Assembly (NCBI RefSeq): GCF_003467125.1
Contig: NZ_QSFA01000007.1
Span: 1-64,000 of the forward strand
Direction of reading: 5' to 3'
Source of the DNA: Megasphaera sp. AM44-1BH
Lineage (GTDB): Bacteria; Bacillota; Negativicutes; Veillonellales; Megasphaeraceae
Length of the DNA: 64,000 nt
Under the pieces are notes generated by a model. The model was not told where the DNA came from and searched no databases. It saw only the letters and a list, made by a program, of their open reading frames with translations. This document shows positions 60,181 through 64,000 of this stretch, piece after piece (position 1 is the stretch's first letter; the number at the start of each line of letters is the position of its first letter). The translations under genes and the position numbers were made by a program.

Positions 60181-60888
60181 ATGGAATGGACCTTTGTTTC
60201 CTGGGATTTTGTGACGGCCCTCATTTCTATCATTATGCTGGATATTCTGCTCGGTGGCGATAATGCTGTCGTCATTGCCATGGCGGCCAATAAGCTGCCG
60301 GCGGCTCTGCGCAGAAAAGCCATCCTCATCGGCACGGGGGGAGCTGTCGTCATCCGCCTGGTTATGACGCTGATTGCCGTATGGCTCCTGACGATTCCCT
60401 ATCTGCAGGTTCTGGGCGGACTTATCCTGCTGCCCATTGCTGTAAAATTATTATTGCCGGCAGAGCATAATGAACAGATTAATGCTTCGGATAATCTGAT
60501 GGGGGCTATCCGGACCATCATCATTGCCGATGCGGCCATGGGCGTCGATAATGTACTGGCTATTGCCGGAGCCTCTCATGGCAGTTTTCTCCTCGTCGCC
60601 TGCGGATTTCTCATCAGTATCCCCATCATCGTCTGTGGCAGTACGGTCATTGGAAGAGTCATGGACCGCTTTCCTGTTGTACTCTATGGCGGTGCCGGCC
60701 TTCTGGGCTGAACGGCGGGTTCTATGATTATGCATGATAAAATCGTAGGACAGCTGATTATGCAGACGGCTGGCGGCTGGACAGAATTTGTCGTTCCGGC
60801 GGCACTGGCCCTTTTCGTCTGTTGTGCAGGATATATTCTTTCAAAATACAAAAAGACTGTCTCGTTAAATCTTGAGAAGCTGTCGTAA
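60181..60888 (+). pseudogene. TerC/YjbE-YkoY-family membrane protein interrupted by in-frame TGA
   Basis: The frame reads 176 codons of a TerC-family integral membrane protein (LDILLGGDNAVVIAMAANKLP with its metal-site Asp, IADAAMGVDNVLAIAGA with the second), then hits TGA at 60709-60711. The same frame continues with TAGSMIMHDKIVGQ.. and a last helix (VVPAALALFVCCAGYILS) to TAA at 60886-60888, giving the normal length of about 235 residues. A TGG (Trp) to TGA change in G-W-T-A-G would explain it. It could be a true disruption, a sequencing error or suppressed. The truncated form lacks the final helix or helices. Its 3' end overlaps the convergent kinase gene by 24 bp. Confidence 0.8.
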
Positions 60889-61698
60889 GCACGGTTCAAT
60901 CTGGATTCCTTCACGGGCGTCGGAACCGGCCTGACGGGTATAATCAAGGGCATAGGACAGGAAATCGAGAGACAGGCGCATGGCCATGTGAATGGAATGA
61001 TTCCGGAGCAGTGCGCCTGTTAGGACGCTGGCGAATAAATCGTTCAGGCCATCGATACATTTCCGCGTGCGGTGAATCCGGCATTCATCATAGGTGTGGG
61101 TAAGGCCGTCAAAACTGACGCTGTTTATCTTTATATCTGATGCGGGAATACGGGTAATCACGATATACCGCGGCCCCAGTGAGGAGAGCAGATGACACAG
61201 CCGGAGAACGTCCTTCAAGGAAGGAGAAGATGGGACAACTGGTGTCCCGGTCAGCATACAGGCTTCCATCAGCGTAGGTGTAATGACCGTGGCCTGCCGT
61301 ATAAGGCTGCGCATGTTTTCAATCATATCCGGTGTATAAGACGGAAGAGGATGGTCGTCGAATGACATGACCGGATCGATGACGACGAGAGTATCTTCGT
61401 CAGAAAAACGGCTGATGGCTTCCCTGACAATCTGAATTTGTTGGAAATCTGATAAAAAGCCACTGTAAATAGCCTGATAGGAACAGCCGATTTCCTCCCA
61501 TTTCTCCATGAATAAACGTGTATCTGGCAATACATCCGAACTATAACAGGTGGGATAGGTTATATTATTACTCGACAAGGATGTCGGCAGGGGACAGACT
61601 TGAAATCCCATGGCAGAAATAACCGGTACGACAGCAGTAAGCGAGCATCGGCCAAAAGAGCATAAATCATGGATAGCCAGTACGCGCTTGGTAAACAT
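60865..61698 (-). CDS. Pyridoxal/pyridoxamine kinase-like protein (PfkB-ribokinase fold)
   Basis: 277-residue kinase-fold protein: VLAIHDLCSFGRCSLTAVVPVISAMGFQVCPLPTSLSSNN matches the PdxK/PdxY opening, with AIYSGFLSD, VIDPVMSFDDHPLPSYTPDM and TPTLMEACMLTG. The anion-hole/catalytic motif, GTGD in this family, reads GLND (CIDGLNDLFASVLTGALL): the catalytic Asp is kept, but both flanking anion-hole residues differ, so activity or substrate may be altered. ATG 61698 has the best spacing from GGAGG. It is convergent with terC. Confidence 0.8.
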   Translation of the reverse strand: MFTKRVLAIHDLCSFGRCSLTAVVPVISAMGFQVCPLPTSLSSNNITYPTCYSSDVLPDTRLFMEKWEEIGCSYQAIYSGFLSDFQQIQIVREAISRFSDEDTLVVIDPVMSFDDHPLPSYTPDMIENMRSLIRQATVITPTLMEACMLTGTPVVPSSPSLKDVLRLCHLLSSLGPRYIVITRIPASDIKINSVSFDGLTHTYDECRIHRTRKCIDGLNDLFASVLTGALLRNHSIHMAMRLSLDFLSYALDYTRQAGSDAREGIQIEPCLRQLLKI

Positions 61699-61864
61699 GA
61701 TCATCACCTCCGGGAATAACATATTATACTTATTGTATATGATACGCTGCATGAATACAAGCTCTAACTATTAATTTATGCGTTTTAGGGATGAGCGGGT
61801 CATATATAGGAAAAACCAAAGCTCTGTAGTATACTAAAAGAAAAAAGGTACGGGAGGGATTGGC

Positions 61865-62326
61865 ATGAAAATTATTGATGGAACGCAGCGGCTTCCTGAA
61901 TTAAAGAAGCTGATTGTGGAATATACCGATTCTCTGCACATGGATCTGAGCTTTCAGAATTTGTCGGATGAGCTGGCCCATCTGGAACAACGCTATGTAC
62001 CGCCTTACGGGCGCATCTATGCGGCTGTGGCCGATGACGGGATGGTTATCGGTTGTGTTGCCTATCACTGTCATGATGACCGCCGGTGCGAAATGAAACG
62101 CCTGTACGTAAAACCGGCATACCGTCATCTTCATGCCGGCCGCATGCTCGTAGAGCAGATTGTCCGGCAGGCCCGCGCGGACGGATATAAAGAAATGGTG
62201 CTGGATTCGTTCACCGATACGATGAAGAGCGCCATCCATACGTATGAACGGTTCGGGTTTACAGAAATCCCGGCGTATTACCACAATCCTATGCCCAATG
62301 TGATTTATCTGAAAAAAGACCTGTAA
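61865..62326 (+). CDS. GNAT family N-acetyltransferase
   Basis: 153-residue GNAT: CEMKRLYVKPAYRHLHAGRMLVEQIVRQARADGYKEMVLDS is motif A/B, although the QxxGxG loop reads RHLHAG, then KSAIHTYERFGFTEIPAYY. It resembles the carnitine/PA4794-like group with D-type N-terminus; substrate unknown. GGGAGGG ribosome site. Single gene between terminators. Confidence 0.85.
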   Translation: MKIIDGTQRLPELKKLIVEYTDSLHMDLSFQNLSDELAHLEQRYVPPYGRIYAAVADDGMVIGCVAYHCHDDRRCEMKRLYVKPAYRHLHAGRMLVEQIVRQARADGYKEMVLDSFTDTMKSAIHTYERFGFTEIPAYYHNPMPNVIYLKKDL

Positions 62327-62330
62327 TAAT

Positions 62331-62376
62331 AAAAGCCGAAGCAAGATGGGAAAATGCTCATCTTGCTTCGGCTTTT
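62331..62376. terminator. Bidirectional terminator between GNAT and cyuA
   Basis: 18-bp perfect arms AAAAGCCGAAGCAAGATG (62331-62348) and CATCTTGCTTCGGCTTTT (62359-62376). Confidence 0.92.
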
Positions 62377-62421
62377 ATGTTTGTGTAAATTCTTTTGTTT
62401 TCAAAAGCTGTCTGAAACGTT

Positions 62422-63726
62422 TCAGGTATCGAGCTTGTTTTTGTGGAGCATGATCTGCAGGATTTCCTTATCGGTCTGTTCCATTCCCTTTTTAGCCAGT
62501 TCGCCAATGTTGCGGATGGATTCATCGGGATTGTTGCTGACCAGGCCTTCACTGCCGGTTACGCGGATATTGTGCAGACTGAGCATGACAGCCCGGCAGG
62601 CGGCATCGCAGGCAGTGGCCACTTTCAGGGTGCAGCTGTTTCCGGCGCCGTCACATACCATGCCGATATGGTCGCCGGTCATATTGGAAATCGTGTCCTG
62701 TACGTCCTGGAATTTGCCACCCAGAAGCCAGACCATCCCCGTAGCGGCACCCATAGCAGCCGTGCCGCAGGCACAGAGAGCTGACAGTTTGGGGAGAAAA
62801 CTGTGGATGTAGATGGCCGTCATGTGGGACATGGTAAGGGCACGGATAAGCTGTTCTTTGGATGCTTTTACTTTCTGGGCCGTTACGACGACAGGAATGG
62901 TGGCGGTAATGCCCTGGTTACCGGAACCGGAATTGGTCATGGCCGGAAGCGGGGCACCTCCCATGCGGGCGTCAGATGCTCCGGCTGTTTTCATGATAAT
63001 CGTATCCTGCAGGGCATTGCTCAGGAAGCCCGTGTGGATTTCTGATTTCATCGTATAGCCGATGCAGTGGCCGTATTTTTCGGAAAGACCGACTTTGGAC
63101 AATTCTTCATTCAATTTGGCGGCTTCTTCCATGAAGCGGATATCGCCAATGGGGCATTCCGTTGCAAACTGATAGACGTCCTTTAATGTCAGGTTGTTCA
63201 GGAACTGTTCTTCCGGGGAGACTTCGTCGCTCTTCATGGGCGGTGCTTCAAAGAGGACGGCATCGTCTTTTTCAATACGCACGACATTGGTGTGATCGTC
63301 GGCAATGCAGACCCGTGCCGTATGACCGCCGCCATAGACTTTGGCTTCGGAATAGAGAACGTTGGGTACGTCAGCGATATCGACGGATACGAGCTTGTCA
63401 GCGACCATCTTTTTGCCTTTCCGTACGACTTCGGGAGACAAGCGTTTCAGTACCTGCAGACCGCCTTTAGGGTCACCGCCCAGCGCACCGACAGCTGCCG
63501 CAATGTACAGCCCCGGTGTTTCCGTTCCCGGTACGATGACGGCCATACCGTTTTTCATCATATTCGCCGATACCCTTGCTTCGATTTTCTCTACGGGCTG
63601 GCCCAGCTTTTCTGCGGCTACAGCCGATGCGTAGGCAAGAGATATCGGCTCCGTACACCCTGTGGCAGGTTTAACTTCTTTGTGCAGACAATCGACCATC
63701 TTTTTCCACATTTCTTCTAATTCCAT
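62422..63726 (-). CDS. cyuA: L-cysteine desulfidase (YhaM/DUF1063 family)
   Basis: 434-residue Fe-S enzyme splitting L-cysteine to pyruvate, ammonia and sulfide, related to the serine dehydratase alpha subunit. Cluster and active-site regions: KPATGCTEPISLA with Cys24, MTNSGSGNQGITATIPV, LCACGTAAMGAATG and MVCDGAGNSCTLKVATACDAA. Length normal. Promoter TTTACA-17-TATAAT at 63781-63809. No CyuP transporter is adjacent within the window. It fits the sulfur amino acid degradation seen in the gamma-lyase operon. Confidence 0.92.
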   Translation of the reverse strand: MELEEMWKKMVDCLHKEVKPATGCTEPISLAYASAVAAEKLGQPVEKIEARVSANMMKNGMAVIVPGTETPGLYIAAAVGALGGDPKGGLQVLKRLSPEVVRKGKKMVADKLVSVDIADVPNVLYSEAKVYGGGHTARVCIADDHTNVVRIEKDDAVLFEAPPMKSDEVSPEEQFLNNLTLKDVYQFATECPIGDIRFMEEAAKLNEELSKVGLSEKYGHCIGYTMKSEIHTGFLSNALQDTIIMKTAGASDARMGGAPLPAMTNSGSGNQGITATIPVVVTAQKVKASKEQLIRALTMSHMTAIYIHSFLPKLSALCACGTAAMGAATGMVWLLGGKFQDVQDTISNMTGDHIGMVCDGAGNSCTLKVATACDAACRAVMLSLHNIRVTGSEGLVSNNPDESIRNIGELAKKGMEQTDKEILQIMLHKNKLDT

Positions 63727-63780
63727 GCAAATCGTCTCCTTTATAAAAACAAAATTTTAAGATAGACTTATCCTAAGAAA

Positions 63781-63809
63781 ATTATAAGGCAATCGGAAGA
63801 CAATGTAAA
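63781..63809 (-). promoter_or_regulatory. cyuA promoter
   Basis: Leftward -35 TTTACA (63804-63809), 17-bp spacer, -10 TATAAT (63781-63786), about 55 bp before the cyuA start. Confidence 0.7.
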
Positions 63810-63891
63810 TATTTAAAGAAATTAGAATTATATTCAATAAATTGCACGATATGGAAGAATATATCCTGTATCCGTTGTGGCATACTCCATC

Positions 63892-63984
63892 TTGACAACC
63901 ATTTCAAATAGCGTTAAGATATAGCTAAATTTCATAGGACATGCGGCAAAGGCGCTGTTGGACATAAATCCGGCAGCGCCTTTT
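63892..63984 (+). promoter_or_regulatory. Promoter followed by hairpin at the window edge
   Basis: TTGACA (63892-63897), 17-bp spacer, TAAGAT (63915-63920), then about 25 nt later a stem AAAGGCGCTGTTGG (63948-63961)/CCGGCAGCGCCTTTT (63970-63984). AGGAC..and ..GATTCCT flanks could extend the fold. Either a very short terminated RNA or the start of a leader whose gene lies beyond the window. Confidence 0.5.
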
Positions 63985-64000
63985 GCTATGCTGATTCCTA

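Noticed and set aside
60709..60711. TGA read as selenocysteine in the terC gene
   Set aside because: The position fits a Trp in a membrane-protein turn, no redox context exists, and no SECIS-like stem directly follows the codon. Mutation or sequencing error is simpler.

Overview
The window looks like chromosomal DNA of a Megasphaera-like member of the Negativicutes (Veillonellaceae), a diderm anaerobic Firmicute. This assignment is inference from gene content and style: roughly 50-55% GC, strong AGGAGG-type ribosome binding sites, intrinsic terminators after most operons, Firmicute RNA switches (T-box, SAM-I, yybP-ykoY), a split transketolase, a TAXI-type TRAP transporter, amino-acid-fermentation enzymes, and secreted proteins with Sec or lipoprotein signals. 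No phage, insertion sequence, CRISPR array or rRNA was seen; there is one tRNA (Thr, CGT).

Layout. 0-5.9 kb: rightward genes for a GNAT, a small DMT transporter, a TVP38 membrane protein, an aldehyde dehydrogenase, Ogt, DNA polymerase IV and an orphan protein. 5.9-6.3 kb: a gene-free block between convergent genes holding five perfect DnaA boxes. 6.3-15.8 kb: a complete sialic acid/amino sugar island. The leftward operon nanE-nanA-SSS transporter-nanM-nanK-rpiR-nagB diverges from nagA-nagZ, and an identical 13-mer sits at each of the two divergent promoters. Sialic acid would be imported, split to ManNAc, phosphorylated, epimerised to GlcNAc-6-P, deacetylated and deaminated to fructose-6-P. 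15.8-17.9 kb: an alkaline phosphatase with an 11-bp-phased Pho box. 18-22.8 kb: a livJHMGF transporter behind a T-box leader. 22.9-25.5 kb: leftward Mrp ATPase/DUF134, a cysteine hydrolase and a TenI/ThiE-like protein.

25.8-30.7 kb: a GAF-LuxR regulator followed by two different Cys/Met-metabolism PLP enzymes flanking a BrnQ carrier. 30.9-33.3 kb: leftward thiS-thiG-thiH behind a short attenuator-like leader that is not a TPP riboswitch. 33.4-40.5 kb: a eukaryotic-type hexokinase, a MocR regulator and a YhaO/YhaN nuclease-ATPase pair. 40.6-44.2 kb: a TAXI-TRAP operon with DUF1850. 44.3-53.6 kb: MurI, a GNAT, split transketolase, tRNA-Thr, ferredoxin, a flavin disulfide reductase, a secreted esterase, an HD hydrolase and PIN-PhoH. 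53.8-58.8 kb: a LysE exporter, then an unusual regulator divergent from a YkvI-type transporter and a class III aminotransferase. 58.9-60.9 kb: a SAM-I riboswitch with metQ, then a Mn2+-type riboswitch in front of a terC gene interrupted by an in-frame TGA. 60.9-64 kb: a pyridoxal kinase-like protein, a GNAT, cysteine desulfidase CyuA and a promoter-hairpin element at the edge.

The strongest candidates for something new are the DnaA-box cluster far from dnaA, the thiSGH leader, the regulator/YkvI/aminotransferase module whose enzyme has Glu at the usual PLP-binding Asp, the stop-interrupted riboswitch-controlled terC, and the gamma-lyase/BrnQ operon. All functions are inferred from motifs read by eye; no database search was run.
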